A stretch of DNA of 17,921 nt from Penaeus vannamei. Lineage: Eukaryota; Arthropoda; Malacostraca; Decapoda; Penaeidae. Of this stretch, positions 17,148 through 17,921 are shown piece after piece. How positions within the stretch are numbered: the stretch's first letter is position 1; each line of letters starts with the position of its first letter. The stretch is from NCBI RefSeq assembly GCF_042767895.1, contig NC_091559.1:8242381-8260301 (forward strand), read 5' to 3'. The notes under the pieces were generated by a model, which was not told the origin of the DNA, ran no database searches, and was given only the letters and a program-made list of their open reading frames with translations. The translations under genes and the position numbers were made by a program.

Positions 17148-17921
17148 AAGCGAAAAAGTTTTTTTTCGACCTTTCTCTCAAAAGGCTGTAATACGTTTTT
17201 CGACTATTGGGATTTTATTAGTTCTAGCCTTTATTTCTTTATATATGGACTTGGATTATAAGGTTATTATTATCATTATCATTATTGTCATTATTCTTAT
17301 GATTATCATCATTATAGTTATTATCATGATTATAATTATTATCATTATCATTATTGCAGTTATAATGATTTTTATGCTTTTTCATCATTATAACTATTTT
17401 TATATTGATAATAACAATGATGATAATTTTAGAAATAAAAATGACAATAATACTCATTATAATAACAATAATAATGATATTATTATTATTTCTATTGTCA
17501 TTATTAGTATGAAAATTATTAGTATAGAGTTTATTGCAGAAATTATCGATATTATCATTATATTTATCATTTTACTATTATGATCATTATTATTGTCATT
17601 ATCATAATTATCATCATTATTGTTCGTGATAAAAGAATTATCATGAAAATTATCATAATTACCTGAATTAATTTTGAAATCATCGTAATTATCATTTCAA
17701 AGCGAAAAAGGGTTTTTTTTCGACCTTTCTCTCAAAAGGCTGTAATACGCTAAATTTTGTCGTTTTTCGACTTTTGGAATTTGATTACTTTTAGCCTTTA
17801 TTTCATTATAAATGGACTCTTTATCATTATTGTCATTATTCTTATGATCATCATCATTATTGTCATTGCCGTCATGATTATCATTATTATCTTTATCATT
17901 ACTGAAGTTATAATGATTATT

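Larger units (their letters stand above)
14128..17921 (+). repeat. Tandem satellite, ~530-594 bp units of ATT/ATC-rich DNA
   Basis: Each unit has a conserved box beginning AAGCGAAAAAGG and a long stretch of imperfect ATT/ATC/GTC trinucleotides with fixed landmarks. The boxes begin at 14281, 14875, 15464, 16051, 16619, 17148 and 17700, giving periods of 594, 589, 587, 568, 529 and 552 bases. The array begins mid-unit near 14128 and runs off the right edge. Within the trinucleotide part, irregular positions such as ATTGCAGT, TTAGTATGAAAATTATTAG and ATTACCTGAATTAATGTT recur in every or nearly every unit, so this is a true higher-order satellite and not simply a microsatellite. The long open frames in it (Ile/Met/Asn-rich, on both strands) are by-products of the stop-poor trinucleotides. 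Confidence 0.92.

Noticed and set aside
14394..17583. Ile/Met-rich membrane-protein genes in the right-hand repeat
   Set aside because: Frames occur on both strands and recur with the satellite period; they follow from the trinucleotide composition.
14128..17921. CRISPR-like array
   Set aside because: Units are over 500 bases, AT-rich and continuous with no repeat/spacer alternation; the setting is eukaryotic.

Overview
The window is eukaryotic, non-genic repeat DNA, most likely from an invertebrate animal. A decapod or other crustacean would fit the dense ATT/ATC trinucleotide satellite next to Ty3/gypsy elements, but nothing seen here fixes the taxon. I see no host gene, no tRNA or rRNA gene and no bacterial-type organisation. 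All recognisable coding sequence belongs to two decayed LTR retrotransposons in opposite orientations.

Layout. 1-245: an inverted (minus-oriented) fragment of a trinucleotide-rich satellite. 246-1606: non-coding, with a possible plus-strand LTR/primer-binding-site junction near 888-908 and an A/T-rich tract at about 1190-1606. 1607-6816: element A, a minus-strand Ty3/gypsy element in the ordinary order Gag-protease-RT-RNase H-integrase, broken by several stops and at least two frameshifts. 6817-7432: upstream DNA of element A, where its 5' LTR should lie but could not be identified.

7433-12241: element B, a complete plus-strand LTR element with 5-bp target duplications (AAGAT), LTRs of 740 and 761 bp, a tRNA-Lys-type primer-binding site, a G-rich polypurine tract and a broken internal region. 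Its order is short gag remnant - integrase - RT - RNase H - 3' LTR. The protein motifs are Ty3/gypsy-like but the order is that of Ty1/copia. This is the arrangement of the Gmr1 group of Ty3/gypsy elements, first described from deuterostomes, and it is the most interesting feature of the window. 12242-14127: non-coding DNA with a perfect hairpin, a degenerate minisatellite and a small GC-rich island beside an A15 tract. 14128-17921: a plus-oriented tandem satellite of about 530-594 bp units, each with a conserved non-microsatellite box inside ATT/ATC-rich DNA, running off the right edge.

The two retroelements do not cooperate. Both are dead or nearly so: element A has lost one aspartate of the RT YxDD box, and element B has Ala for the motif-A aspartate and lacks most of gag and all recognisable protease. 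The same satellite lies at both ends of the window in opposite orientations, enclosing about 13.9 kb of nested mobile DNA.
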